A stretch of DNA of 64,000 nucleotides from Anaerolineae bacterium (GCA_023151115.1 JAKLJP010000012.1:124001-188000); one strand, 5' to 3'. Numbered from the stretch's first letter, positions 33,055 through 42,241 are shown. Notes: generated from the sequence alone by a model not told the origin. Numbers and translations are program-made.

Positions 33055-34086
33055 TTAGGTTAGGGCCACCCGCTGGATAACCTGGCGTAAAATTTCATCG
33101 GCGGTGATGCCTTCGGCTTGGCCCTCGAAGTTGAGAATCAGCCGGTGGCGCAGGGCCGGCAGCATGGCCGCCTGCACATCGCGGTGGTCCACATTATGGC
33201 GGTTATCAATCAGAGCCAGTGTTTTGGCGGCCAGAATCATCGCCTGTAGGCCGCGCGGGCTGGCTCCATAGCGCACAAAGCGGCGCACGTAATCAGGCGC
33301 GCTGCTCTGCTGAGGATGGGTCGCCTCTAAAAGGCTGACGGCGTAGGCGGTCAAGTGGCTGGCAATCGGCACCTGCCGGACCAGCCGCTGCATGGCTACA
33401 ATCGTGGCCCCGCTGGCGACTGTAGCCGGGCGCGACTCGTCCGCGCCGGTGGTGCGGTTGGCAATTTCAATCAACTCGTTGTGATTGGGGAAATCCACCT
33501 GAATCTGAAAGAAGAAGCGGTCAAGCTGCGCTTCGGGCAGGGGATAGGTGCCTTCCATTTCGATGGGATTTTGGGTGGCCAGCACAAAAAAGGGTTGTTC
33601 CAGGGGATAGGTGGTTTTGGCTACCGTCACCTTGCGCTCCTGCATTGCTTCCAGCAGGGCCGATTGGGTTTTGGGCGTGGCCCGGTTGATTTCGTCGGCC
33701 AGGACGATGTTGGCAAAAATCGGCCCCGGCTCAAAGCGGAAGAATCGCTGGTTGTTCTCATCCACCGCAATCATCGTCGTGCCAACAATATCCGCCGGCA
33801 TCAAATCGGGGGTGAATTGGATGCGGCTGAAGCCACAGTGAATGACATCGGCCAGGGTTTGGACCAGCATCGTTTTGCCCAGGCCCGGCGCGCCTTCCAG
33901 CAGAGCGTTCCCGCCGCCCAGCAGGGTTAATAACAGTTGGCGGACCAGCGTTTGCTGGCCCACAATCACTTTAGCCACTTCTTGTTCGATGGCGGCCACC
34001 GTCTGGCGAAAGCCGTCTACGGTAATTTGGGGTTCAACCCCTTTGGTATTTGCTTGGTATTCTTGCTCAAGATAAGGTGAGGTCAT
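33055..34086 (-). CDS. MoxR-family AAA+ ATPase
   Basis: 343 residues. Walker A GAPGLGKTM is at 65-73 and Walker B with VLADEINRATPKTQSALLEAM near 128. The MoxR hallmarks ATQNPIEMEGTYPLPEAQLDRF (near 170) and GASPRG (near 275) follow. These ATPases act as chaperones for the assembly or activation of VWA-domain partners. It is the last gene of a leftward MoxR-VWA-VWA-DUF58 group and is separated from the upstream VWA gene by 156 bp that hold a 7-bp array and a 35-bp palindrome. Confidence 0.93.
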   Translation of the reverse strand: MTSPYLEQEYQANTKGVEPQITVDGFRQTVAAIEQEVAKVIVGQQTLVRQLLLTLLGGGNALLEGAPGLGKTMLVQTLADVIHCGFSRIQFTPDLMPADIVGTTMIAVDENNQRFFRFEPGPIFANIVLADEINRATPKTQSALLEAMQERKVTVAKTTYPLEQPFFVLATQNPIEMEGTYPLPEAQLDRFFFQIQVDFPNHNELIEIANRTTGADESRPATVASGATIVAMQRLVRQVPIASHLTAYAVSLLEATHPQQSSAPDYVRRFVRYGASPRGLQAMILAAKTLALIDNRHNVDHRDVQAAMLPALRHRLILNFEGQAEGITADEILRQVIQRVALT

Positions 34087-34136
34087 AACTATTCCTTTAT
34101 TAACGAATTATCATTAATGCGATTGTCAACAATTTT

Positions 34137-34180
34137 ACGTCTTGCGTCTTGCGTGTTCTGTAAACGCAAGACGCAAGATG
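34137..34180. repeat. 7-bp array (GTCTTGC type) with inverted half
   Basis: ACGTCTT, GCGTCTT, GCGTGTT are answered by ACGCAAGACGCAAG, giving a strong hairpin. It directly precedes the 35-bp palindrome copy at 34194-34228. Confidence 0.7.
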
Positions 34181-34193
34181 AATCGGTTTTTGC

Positions 34194-34228
34194 CATCTCA
34201 TTCCCAAACTTAGTTTGGGAACGAGATG
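34194..34228. repeat. 35-bp palindrome, copy 2
   Basis: CATCTCATTCCCAAACT, a single T and the inverse arm ending GAACGAGATG, with one mismatch. It matches 18131-18165. Confidence 0.8.
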
Positions 34229-34242
34229 GCTCTTGGTCGGCA

Positions 34243-36969
34243 TCATTGTATTCGCAATCGCCCCCAGCGCCGCCAGGCAATTTCAATCGGCCACAAAACA
34301 AGCGCGGCCAATAGCAGCCAGGGCCATAGTTCGATTTCAGATTTCAGATTTTGGATTTTCGATTGCAGATTTTCTATAAACGAAGCTGTTTCTGTATTTT
34401 GGGTTTGTTCTATTTCACAATCATCAACCTTCAACTTGCAACCCGTTCCGCGAACCTGCAACTGTTCCCCCAAGGCAAAGGTGCGACCACCGGTTGCCTC
34501 GGCGATGCGCTGGAGCAGCGGTGTGCCTGTGCCTTCAAAGGGTAAACTATATTCAGCAGGGTAGGGGACGATAAAGCCGGTGGTAGCCACTTCCTGCGGT
34601 TCGTTGCCGCGCTCTTGTGTCACTGTTACCTGGTACGCGCCGGGGTCGGGCAGGCGGAGGCGCTGCTGGTAGCGGCCCGGCGCAATTTGGCGGAGCATGA
34701 CCGGAATTTCCCGGCCTGCCGGAGTGGTCAGAATGGCTTCAGTGCGGGCCAGTTCGACCGTCTGGCCGGTGGCGGTTAAACCCTCGGCGGTCAGAACCAC
34801 CACACTGCCCGGCTCGACATCGGCTTGAAGCTGCAACAGCCCCAGGCCCGGCGCGGGCAGGGTATAACCCACTATTTGTCCCCAGAAGCGGCTGGCTTCC
34901 GGCCAGCGCTGCCAGGAGGTGGCCCACTCTTCGCCAATATCAGAGGTCCAGGCCGCCACCCGGCCCAGGCCATACCCCCAAACGCTCAACACCGGGTCGC
35001 CCGGCCCGGCTTGCAAGGCCACTTCGGCGCGCGGCTTGGGCGTTTGAGCCAGGTAGCCGCTCAAATCGGGCAGTTCCGCCGCATCTTCAGGATTGGGGCT
35101 AAACAGGCCGCGCAAAATGGGATGAGGCGCAAACACCGTTGGCCGAAATTCTCCTTCCTGAATGGCATTGCTGCGTAAAATATCGCTCTCGGCTACAGTC
35201 AACTCCGGCAATTCATCCGGCACGGCGGCATAGTGGTAGCGGCCCCGGCCTCGCTCGGCCAGATAGGTCAATAACTCCTGGTCAGAATCAGCGCCGATGG
35301 CAATGGTCGAGAGGGTAATGTCGGCTTCCAGCGCCGCGTCAACCACCATATCGTACGCTTCCAACCCCTCAATCCCATCGAAAGATTTGCCATCGGTCAG
35401 CAAAACCGCGTGGCGGGCCGCGCTGCCCACCTCTTGGGCGGCCAGTTCGGGCAGGCCCACGGTCAACGCCTGCAAAACACGTGTGCCGCCGCCGCCCTGA
35501 ATGGTGGCGATGTTGCGCTGAATGGTCAGCAGTTCGGCTCCGTCGCTGACCCGCTGGAACGGTACCACCCACTCATAGGCGTTATCAAACATCAACACCC
35601 CAATCAAATCCTGCGGTCCCAAGATGTCGGTGGCCCGGATGGCGGCCTCTTTGGCCATGGCCAGCTTGGTGGCCGGTTCGCTCAATTCCAGCATACTGCC
35701 GGAATGGTCAATTATCAGCAGCAGCGCTACGGGCGGGCGTTCTTCGCGGGCCGGCGGCTCCAGCGTCACCGGCAGCAGGTCGGCCAGGGGGGTATCTTCG
35801 TAAGCGCCCAGGGCAAAGCTGTCGCGCCCGGCTGTTATCACCAGCCCCCGGCCCAGGCTGCGCACAAATTCCTGGAGAGCGATCATTTGCTCCAATTCCA
35901 GGGCGCGGGCCGACACGTTGGCCAGCACAATCCCATCGTAAGGGTCCAACGCCGAGAGGCGGGTGGGCAGGTCAGCCGGTTCTGCTCGTTCGACCACGAA
36001 GCCGGCCTGGCGCAGTTGTAGGGCTAATTGGCCGGCCGGGCCGGCCTCATTGCTGACCACCAAAATCTGGGGTGGCAGGTAAACCTGGGTAAAGGCGGCC
36101 AGCCGGTTGTTGGCGGCCTGGGCGTCAGCGCCCTCCGCCGGGGCGATGGCGGCCTCAAACGTTTGCGGGCCGGTCTCTTCCGCCGTTGCTTCAAAAGTAA
36201 ACAGGTTCGGCCCCGGTTCCAGGCTGACCACATCCTCGGCCAGCGTCGTGTCGCCCTGGGCTACATTCAGGGTCACTTGTGCTGCCGCCAGGCTGTGCAG
36301 GGTGACTTCCAGATTAAAGGTTTCACCCTGGCGCAGGGCCGGCGGCACGGTCAATTTAACCAGGCTGACTTCGTTGGGGCTGCCGCGCCAGTTTTGCCGG
36401 GTGGACTCATCGGCCAGCAGCACGTCTACGGGGATGTTCTGCCGGACCAGCCGGGTAATGGCCGCGTTAGTATCACCCTGATTGGCCAACCCGTCGGACA
36501 GCAGCACCAGCCGCCCCGGCTGACCGTTGAGAAGCTGCTGCCCGGTGGTCAAGGCGGAGGCCAGGTTGGAAATGGTCGGGTCGAACGAGGCGCTGCTGCC
36601 TTCAAAGGGTGGGGCGGATTGGTCAAGGATAAAAGGCCGGTCGGCAAAATAAACGGTGACGGTGTGGGGGGATTCTTGAGCCAGACGAGCCGCTTCGGCC
36701 CGCAACGCCTGCTGCCCGGCCAGGCCCAAACTGGCCGACTGGTCTACCAACAATATCTGCCGTTCCGGTGTTTCTCTCTCGGAGGCCGCTGCCGGAGGCA
36801 CAAAAACAGGCCGCGACAGGGCCACCACCAGCAGGATCAGGATAGCCAGGCGCAGCAAAAACGCCCCAAAGGGCTTAAAACGCCGCCGCCAGGCAAAGGC
36901 CAACAGCAGCAGCCACAGCGGCGGCAGGGCCAGTAGCGCCCAGGGGTTTTGCAGAGTTATTTCCGCCAT
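34243..36969 (-). CDS. VWA-domain membrane protein (BatA/YegL-like)
   Basis: About 908 residues. Two membrane segments open the protein (about 10-58), as in BatA-type proteins. A first VWA-like region (about 70-190, LLVDQSASLG) and a class I amidotransferase-like fold (about 290-390) precede the main VWA domain. That domain has an intact MIDAS motif LLIIDHSGSM near 427 and TDGKSFDG near 525. A last membrane segment is near the C-terminus. Residues about 830-885 are encoded by 7-bp arrays (34333-34465; NLQSKIQNLKSEIE) and are not conserved. The ATG at 36969 is favoured by GGAAGGA upstream. It overlaps the preceding gene by 13 bp. Confidence 0.82.
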   Translation of the reverse strand: MAEITLQNPWALLALPPLWLLLLAFAWRRRFKPFGAFLLRLAILILLVVALSRPVFVPPAAASERETPERQILLVDQSASLGLAGQQALRAEAARLAQESPHTVTVYFADRPFILDQSAPPFEGSSASFDPTISNLASALTTGQQLLNGQPGRLVLLSDGLANQGDTNAAITRLVRQNIPVDVLLADESTRQNWRGSPNEVSLVKLTVPPALRQGETFNLEVTLHSLAAAQVTLNVAQGDTTLAEDVVSLEPGPNLFTFEATAEETGPQTFEAAIAPAEGADAQAANNRLAAFTQVYLPPQILVVSNEAGPAGQLALQLRQAGFVVERAEPADLPTRLSALDPYDGIVLANVSARALELEQMIALQEFVRSLGRGLVITAGRDSFALGAYEDTPLADLLPVTLEPPAREERPPVALLLIIDHSGSMLELSEPATKLAMAKEAAIRATDILGPQDLIGVLMFDNAYEWVVPFQRVSDGAELLTIQRNIATIQGGGGTRVLQALTVGLPELAAQEVGSAARHAVLLTDGKSFDGIEGLEAYDMVVDAALEADITLSTIAIGADSDQELLTYLAERGRGRYHYAAVPDELPELTVAESDILRSNAIQEGEFRPTVFAPHPILRGLFSPNPEDAAELPDLSGYLAQTPKPRAEVALQAGPGDPVLSVWGYGLGRVAAWTSDIGEEWATSWQRWPEASRFWGQIVGYTLPAPGLGLLQLQADVEPGSVVVLTAEGLTATGQTVELARTEAILTTPAGREIPVMLRQIAPGRYQQRLRLPDPGAYQVTVTQERGNEPQEVATTGFIVPYPAEYSLPFEGTGTPLLQRIAEATGGRTFALGEQLQVRGTGCKLKVDDCEIEQTQNTETASFIENLQSKIQNLKSEIELWPWLLLAALVLWPIEIAWRRWGRLRIQ
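34333..34465. repeat. In-frame 7-bp arrays near the 3' end of the VWA gene
   Basis: GATTTCA, GATTTCA, GATTTTG, GATTTTC, GATTGCA, GATTTTC occupy 34333-34374 as six exact 7-bp units (42 bp, 14 codons). A second array, TCAACCT, TCAACTT, GCAACCC, GTTCCGC and diverged units, occupies about 34424-34465. Confidence 0.8.
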
Positions 36970-38816
36970 GCCAACCATCCTTCCAGCATGACCACCGTCG
37001 CTACCAACCCGGCCAGCCAGGGCCAGAGTTCGTAATATTCGATTTCGGGGGGTAAAACGTTGAAGGTTGAAGGTTGAACGTTGAACGATTCAGGTTGGAG
37101 TTGGAGAGCGAGGTTTGACTCCAGGGCTGAGCCGGCGTGGACGGCAAAGCCGGCCACCAAAGCCTCCTGGTCATTGTAAATTTTGTACAGGCCCGGCAGT
37201 TTAGTTCGGGTAAAGATGCCGCTGCTTCCTTCAGCTTCTAGTGCTGACAGGCGGCGGCCGCCGGGCACTTCAATGCTGAAGTTGCCGTTGATAACCACCG
37301 GCTCGCCCAGCGGAACGACCGGCTGCGGGGCCGGGGAGAGCAGTGTTTGTAGGGTGTTGGCTGTGAGCAGCGGCAAAGCCAGCCGGGCCGGTAAATTACT
37401 GGCAGCCAAATCAAAGGCCCAGACGACTATCTGGCTGCGGCGGGTGGCGCCGTGGAAAATCAATGGCTGGCCACCGTTAGCAGCGCGCAAATCCACCTCT
37501 GCCCATTCCGGTAGCGTGACTTGGAGCACCCGGTTGAAGTAAACGCCAGACAGGTCAGCCCCGGCCAGCAAGGTCGAGCCGGTGGCCGGGTCGGGGCGAA
37601 GATTGCGGCTAAAGTTATCGGCGGGCAGGAGGGGATGGCCCAGAGGCGGGTTGACCACCAACAGGTTGCCGGCGGGCCAGGCGGTCAGGTCCAGGGGCAG
37701 GCCTGCTCCTTCAAATACGGTTAGGTCAAAGCCAGCCGGGTCGTAACGGCGGCCGGCAGGCGTGTCAACGGTCAGCTCGATGCCCGGTTGGGCGCTCAGG
37801 GCGCGGGAGAGGGTGTCGGGCGTATCAGACACCAGCAGCACCCGCTGGCGAGTCGTTTCCAACAGCAGCACTTCGGCTTCGTTATCGAGGGGCAAACTGT
37901 CCGGTTCAACCAGGCTGACTCTGGCCGTTTCGACCGGCGCGGGCAGGGTCCAGACACGGGCGCTTTCTGCCTGCGGCTGGAGCTGGACTACCGTCTCGTC
38001 AAACAGGCGCTCCCCGGCAAAAACCTGCACGGTTCGAGCGACGGAGGTGTCACTGTAATTGATGACTCTGGCGAAGAGACGGTGGCGGCCGTCGGGCAGG
38101 GTGCGGCTGGAGACGTTGAGCAGGGCTTGGTTGGAGGGTTGGAGGGTTGGAGGGTTGGAGGGTTGGATCTGCCAGTCAATCGGTGCGGAGATGGGGGGGA
38201 GCAAGTCGGAAGGAACGGTGTAAGCGCCGTCGGTGAGGACGATGATTTGCTGGAGCCGGCTGGGGTCGAGCAGGCCGTTGGCCAGAGTCAGGGCGGCCGG
38301 GAGGTCAGCGCCGGTTGCGCCGGGGACCAAGTTATCCAGGGCCAAAAGGGCCTGGGTTTTTTGCTCGGCTTCACCGCTCAGCAGCACTTCGGGCTGGGGG
38401 CTGAGGCCAACGATAACAAAGCTGTCGCGCTGGCCGAGGGCCTGGATTTCATTTCGGATAGTCTGCCGGGCGGCGTCAAAACGGCGAACCGCTTGCCCGG
38501 AGCCTGTATCTACCGCGGCCATGCTGGTCGTTGTATCTAAAATAAAAATTGTCTGGCGCGGCTGATCGAGTAGAATGGAAAAGACCGGCCGGGCCAGGGC
38601 CAGCGTCAGGGCCGTGGCAATGAGCAGTTGCAGCATAAGCAGCACCGAGAGGGGAATACTGCGCGGCAGCGATCCGTGTTTTTTCTGCTGCAAGCCTTGC
38701 CACAGGCGCAGGCTGGAAATGGGAAGCTGCTCTCGCCGGTTGCGCAGCAAGTGCAGAATGAGGATGATGGGTAGGGTCAGCAGCCCCCAGGCGGCCATCT
38801 GGAACAGAAAATTCAT
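36957..38816 (-). CDS. BatA-type VWA-domain membrane protein
   Basis: About 619 residues from the ATG at 38816, which overlaps the DUF58 stop as ATGA; the frame is open further upstream but inside the DUF58 gene. FLFQMAAWGLLTLPIILILHLL and the ISSLRLWQGL stretch are typical BatA openings. A second membrane segment lies near 58-80, and a VWA-like domain runs about 90-230 with TIFILDTTTSMAAVD in place of a standard MIDAS. A last membrane segment ends the protein. Two arrays lie in the coding frame (38131-38167: QPSNPPTLQPSN; 37059-37107: ESFNVQPSTFNV). It works with the adjacent MoxR and DUF58 proteins, probably in envelope stress or protein assembly. Confidence 0.82.
   Translation of the reverse strand: MNFLFQMAAWGLLTLPIILILHLLRNRREQLPISSLRLWQGLQQKKHGSLPRSIPLSVLLMLQLLIATALTLALARPVFSILLDQPRQTIFILDTTTSMAAVDTGSGQAVRRFDAARQTIRNEIQALGQRDSFVIVGLSPQPEVLLSGEAEQKTQALLALDNLVPGATGADLPAALTLANGLLDPSRLQQIIVLTDGAYTVPSDLLPPISAPIDWQIQPSNPPTLQPSNQALLNVSSRTLPDGRHRLFARVINYSDTSVARTVQVFAGERLFDETVVQLQPQAESARVWTLPAPVETARVSLVEPDSLPLDNEAEVLLLETTRQRVLLVSDTPDTLSRALSAQPGIELTVDTPAGRRYDPAGFDLTVFEGAGLPLDLTAWPAGNLLVVNPPLGHPLLPADNFSRNLRPDPATGSTLLAGADLSGVYFNRVLQVTLPEWAEVDLRAANGGQPLIFHGATRRSQIVVWAFDLAASNLPARLALPLLTANTLQTLLSPAPQPVVPLGEPVVINGNFSIEVPGGRRLSALEAEGSSGIFTRTKLPGLYKIYNDQEALVAGFAVHAGSALESNLALQLQPESFNVQPSTFNVLPPEIEYYELWPWLAGLVATVVMLEGWLAWRK
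37059..37107. repeat. In-frame 7-bp array (GTTGAAC type)
   Basis: GTTGAAG, GTTGAAG, GTTGAAC, GTTGAAC, GATTCAG, GTTGGAG, TTGGAGA: seven units at 7-bp spacing within the BatA-like gene. The unit is shared with 14612-14647. Confidence 0.8.
38131..38167. repeat. In-frame 8-bp array (TTGGAGGG)
   Basis: Four and a half exact TTGGAGGG units inside the BatA-like gene. Exact identity points to recent expansion. Confidence 0.85.
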
Positions 38817-39823
38817 AACACGACCCCTCGCTGGCGCAGGTAAGGGACCACAGCCTGCTCCAGCGGCCACTCGGCTAAAATGCGGGCATAGGTGGCGCCG
38901 CGCCGGGCGCAGGCCGATTGCAGCTCGGCGCACCAGGTACGGACGCGCAGCCGGTATTGGGTGAGAACGGCATCACTCAAATGAAACGGCAGACTTTCTT
39001 CGGTTTCGGCATCGCGCAGGTCGTAGTCGCCGGTCAGGGTGGGCTGGACTTCTTCCTCGGTCAGCAGGTGGACAACCAGCACCTGCCAACGCGGCGGGAT
39101 GAGATAACGCAGACTTTCGGCCAACTCACCCCCGCCTTTTATCTCCTCCTTTTCAAGGGAGGGTTGAGGGGAGACAGTATCTAACAAGTCTGAAATAAGA
39201 ACCAGCAGCCCGCCGCCGGGATGGGTGCGGGCGTAGCTTTTGAGGCTGGCAACCAGGCTGCCCTCCCTCTCGCCTTTGGCGGGCGGCAGGGGGGTGGTTC
39301 TTGACAAAAATTTCAACACCGGAATGACCCGCCGTTTGCCTTCCGTCGGGCCAAAGCTTTCGGCCAGAGTGTGTCCAAACGGCGTAATTTCGACCCGCTC
39401 GCCGCCGGCCAGGCCCAGATAGCCCAACGCGCCGGCCAGCCGCCGGGCGGCGTCCCATTTGCTGTAACCAGCCGGTCGTTTGGCCGATTTGCTGGAAGGA
39501 GTCCAGCCCATCGAGCGGCTGCAATCGAGCAGAATGTGGATGCTGACGCTCTGAGTAGCTTCGCCCAGCTTGACAAACAACTCTTCGTGGCGGCCATAGG
39601 CGTTCCAATCCACGTGACGCAGGTCATCGCCGTGGGAATAGGGCCGGTGGTCGCTAAAGTCGAGGGCCGGGCGCAGGTTGCGGCTACGACGCTCGCCCAG
39701 GGGAGAGCCGCGCAGGGCCGGAGCGGTGCGAAAGCTAAGCCGCTCCAGCCGGCGCAAAAAAGCCTCGTCAAAAAGCGGCAGGCTGGATTCTTGGGAACGG
39801 TTAAAGATGTTTTTTAGGCGCAT
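38813..39823 (-). CDS. DUF58 domain-containing protein
   Basis: 336 residues. The family pattern RGSPLGERRSRNLRPALDFSDHRPYSHGDDLRHVDW (about 38-73) leads into a VWA-like core beginning ILLDCSRSMGW (DxSxS type). DUF58 proteins are encoded beside MoxR ATPases and VWA proteins and are thought to act with them. It is the first gene of the leftward group, and its stop overlaps the next start by 4 bp. Short arrays fill the gap upstream. Confidence 0.9.
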   Translation of the reverse strand: MRLKNIFNRSQESSLPLFDEAFLRRLERLSFRTAPALRGSPLGERRSRNLRPALDFSDHRPYSHGDDLRHVDWNAYGRHEELFVKLGEATQSVSIHILLDCSRSMGWTPSSKSAKRPAGYSKWDAARRLAGALGYLGLAGGERVEITPFGHTLAESFGPTEGKRRVIPVLKFLSRTTPLPPAKGEREGSLVASLKSYARTHPGGGLLVLISDLLDTVSPQPSLEKEEIKGGGELAESLRYLIPPRWQVLVVHLLTEEEVQPTLTGDYDLRDAETEESLPFHLSDAVLTQYRLRVRTWCAELQSACARRGATYARILAEWPLEQAVVPYLRQRGVVL

Positions 39824-39832
39824 TGGCGTGAA

Positions 39833-39950
39833 ACGTGAAGGTAAAACGTAAAACGTAGTGATTTAAAGTATTGCGTGTTGCGTGTTGCGTCTTAAAGAGA
39901 GTTATGATCTGCTGCAAACTTCCTACTCCTTACTCCCTACTCCCTACTTG
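39833..39950. repeat. Cluster of 7-bp arrays
   Basis: Three different units lie side by side: AAAACGT (39833-39857), TTGCGTG (39880-39901) and CTACTCC/TTACTCC (about 39924-39950). The last supplies the TAG stop codon of the DUF2905 gene on the minus strand. It shares its unit with the arrays at 49217-49325 and 49842-49914. Confidence 0.7.
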
Positions 39951-40168
39951 AAAAACCGGCTTAGCAGCGACAGCACAATACTCAAGACAAGGCTGACGAT
40001 AATCATCGTGGTGATAGGAAAGAAGCAGCTAAAGCCGGGCCGCTCGATGCGGATGTCGCCAGGGAGACGACCAAACCAGCTTAGCTTGTCACCCGCCAGC
40101 CAGACCACCAGGCCGACGATAATCAAAATTGCGCCGAGACCAATAATTGCTTTGCCAATAGGAGCCAT
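39944..40168 (-). CDS. DUF2905 small membrane protein
   Basis: 74 residues with two hydrophobic segments (about 8-25 and 52-70) separated by GDKLSWFGRLPGDIRIERPGF, the conserved centre of DUF2905 proteins. The function of the family is unknown. The stop codon lies in a 7-bp array. It sits between the DUF58 gene and a repeat of about 120 bp, and is probably monocistronic. Confidence 0.85.
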   Translation of the reverse strand: MAPIGKAIIGLGAILIIVGLVVWLAGDKLSWFGRLPGDIRIERPGFSCFFPITTMIIVSLVLSIVLSLLSRFFK

Positions 40169-40242
40169 AGGATTGCCTGCTAAAATAGTCCAAATTTGTC
40201 AGTTTTGAGGTTTCTGATTAATCTGAGTTCAATTCATAAAAC

Positions 40243-40364
40243 GTAACTGCTCACCTCTCATGTCATTTCGAGGCTGAAAGCCGAGAAATCTCTGAGACTA
40301 TTGTCTGCAAATCACGGATTAGGACGCTTTGCGTCTCGCTCCTAACGTCGCTCAAAATGACATG
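40243..40364. repeat. Inverted repeat, CATGTCATTTCGA family, copy 2
   Basis: It starts GTAACTGCTCA, then CATGTCATTTCGAGGCTGAA, and ends AAAATGACATG. The interior (GAGAAATCTCTGAGACTATT, GTCTGCAAATCACGGATTAG) closely matches the inverse of 63838-63960. The right outer arm has decayed. Confidence 0.75.
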
Positions 40365-40410
40365 ATTTTAGCCAATTGCGACTTATTCACATCAAAACCG
40401 AGGATTACTT

Positions 40411-40857
40411 GTGCATAGCGCCACTGAATCTATTGAAGTCAATGCCACGCCGGAACAAACCTGGCAAGTTCTGGCCGATTTAACACGCCTGCCGGAATGG
40501 TATACACCGGCGCAGCAGATCAAAATTGTCAGCGAGGGGCCGGTCTGCCAGGGCTGGCAGTTTATCCTGGCTGTCAGAACGTGGTCGGGGCTGGTTCTGG
40601 ATGCCTTGGGCACGGTCAAGGAATTTGACCCCCATCGCAAAAGCATTACCTGGCGTGGTCAGGCGACGGGCATCGCCGGCGACAGCCGTTGGATGATTAC
40701 GCCAACCGAGCAAGGTACGGCGCGCATTGATCACACCTTTCAAGGGCAGGGTTGGCTGATGTTTCTCTCCCAAAAATTGGGCCGCAACCGGATGACCGTC
40801 CAGAAGCGGTTGGCGAACTTGAAACGGCTGGTCGAAGCCGAAAACGTTAGGGCGTAA
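40411..40857 (+). CDS. SRPBCC-family protein (polyketide cyclase/START-like)
   Basis: 148 residues with a GTG start at 40411. The N-terminal SIEVNATPEQTWQVLADLTRLPEWY is the usual opening of the SRPBCC fold, and RIDHTFQGQGWLMF precedes the long C-terminal helix. It probably binds a hydrophobic ligand; nothing indicates which. It is convergent with the next gene and overlaps it by 11 bp at the 3' end. Confidence 0.82.
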   Translation: MHSATESIEVNATPEQTWQVLADLTRLPEWYTPAQQIKIVSEGPVCQGWQFILAVRTWSGLVLDALGTVKEFDPHRKSITWRGQATGIAGDSRWMITPTEQGTARIDHTFQGQGWLMFLSQKLGRNRMTVQKRLANLKRLVEAENVRA

Positions 40858-42241
40858 AATAGCGGCGAATTACATCCCGTTTTTGCCAGGGATAGGCCAG
40901 CGGGTCGGGGCCGAGGTCGCCGTTGGTATGGGTTGTTTGGCGGGCAAAAGGCGAATCCTCGGCGGTTTCGTCGCCGGCCTCGGCGTCGAGTTCGGCGGGT
41001 TGAAGGACGCGCTCTTCCGACGCCGGGTCGCTCTCTAATTCCAAAGGTTGGCCCTCGACCCCCAGCCGTTCTTCTTCACTGGTGGGCTGGTCGCCGCCCT
41101 CGCCTTCCTCACCGCTGCCCGCCCCGGAGCCTTGCCCTTCCTGGGGCTGGTCCGCTGGATTTTGGCCTTCCTGTGTCTCTTCCTGGCCCTCGCCCGGCTG
41201 CGGCTCGCCGCTGTTTTCCTGGGGCTGGCCGCTACCTTCGGGCTGGGCCTGGGCTGATTCCTGGGGCGCGTCCTGGGCCGACTCGATGGCTTCGGCCAAA
41301 GCTTCCAACGCCTGCTGGGCGGCGCGGACATCATTTTGCTCCAGGGCATTGCTGCCGGATTGCAGCGGGCCGGTCAAGCCCGGCGCGTTTTCGCCCATAC
41401 TTTCCGCTGCTTCTTGCATAGCCTGCCCCAACTCGCCCCGAGCCTGTTCCGACAGCTCGCCCAACTGGTCGGCCAGGCGGCGCAAGCCTTCCGCCGCGCC
41501 GCTCAAATCGCCCCGATCCAGCGCTTCGGCAATGGAGCGAGTCACAGCCTGGTCGCGCAGTGCGTCGGCCAGGGCCTCCAATGCCTGCTGGGTCTGTTCC
41601 TGGCTCATAATTTGCTGAATTTGTGGTTCCTGGGCAAAGGGCGGGGGGAAGAGTTCGGCGTCGGGCGGCAGGACGGCTTCAGCTTTCGGCTCTTGCCAAC
41701 TGGCGGGAAGCTCCACCACCGTTGCATTGGGAAGCTGCGGCGTCAGCGCGTCGAGCATCAGCAGGGCGGCCAGCAGGGCGGCGACGGCAATGAGAGCCTG
41801 CAATTCCAGCCAAAAGCCCCGGCCCAAAGTGCGGATGTGACGGCGCAAATCAATCAGAATATTGACGCTTTCCTGCAACAATCGCTGCGCCACCAGATTA
41901 TCGGCCTGGTTGGTTCTTTGCGCGGCCTGGCCCACTTCAAAGGCGGTAATCAAACGGGCGCGCAGGCCCAGACGGCGGTCGAGCCGCCCGGCCATTTTTT
42001 TCAGCCAGATGGGGCGCAAGGCCCACAATAAGGCCAAAAAGCCGACCAGCAGCATGGGGCTGAGCCAGTAATACCACACCGGCTGCCAGCCGAGCCAGAG
42101 ATAACCGGCCATAAACAGGGTGGGAACCAGCAGGGCCAGCCACACGGCCCGCACCAGCCACAGCGCGGCTCGTCGCCGCCAGAAGGCCCCGCGAAGCCGC
42201 TGCAGCGAGCGCAGTAGGGGAGGCGGAGAGGGTTGGCTCAT
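40847..42241 (-). CDS. Membrane protein with long Gln/Glu-rich tail (DUF4175-like)
   Basis: 464 residues. Two membrane segments (about 30-75) and a third near 150-170 are followed by a helical region (about 205-320) rich in Ala, Gln and Glu (QTQQALEALADALRDQAVTRSIAEALDRGDLSGAAEGLRRLADQ is its style). A low-complexity acidic stretch follows (about 325-410, repeats of PQEG and GSGEEGEG type). It ends PYPWQKRDVIRRYFTP-like, with a conserved-looking YPWQ..VIRRYF. Similar proteins lie next to MoxR/VWA operons. The start overlaps the upstream stop as ATGA. Function unknown. Confidence 0.65.
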   Translation of the reverse strand: MSQPSPPPLLRSLQRLRGAFWRRRAALWLVRAVWLALLVPTLFMAGYLWLGWQPVWYYWLSPMLLVGFLALLWALRPIWLKKMAGRLDRRLGLRARLITAFEVGQAAQRTNQADNLVAQRLLQESVNILIDLRRHIRTLGRGFWLELQALIAVAALLAALLMLDALTPQLPNATVVELPASWQEPKAEAVLPPDAELFPPPFAQEPQIQQIMSQEQTQQALEALADALRDQAVTRSIAEALDRGDLSGAAEGLRRLADQLGELSEQARGELGQAMQEAAESMGENAPGLTGPLQSGSNALEQNDVRAAQQALEALAEAIESAQDAPQESAQAQPEGSGQPQENSGEPQPGEGQEETQEGQNPADQPQEGQGSGAGSGEEGEGGDQPTSEEERLGVEGQPLELESDPASEERVLQPAELDAEAGDETAEDSPFARQTTHTNGDLGPDPLAYPWQKRDVIRRYFTP

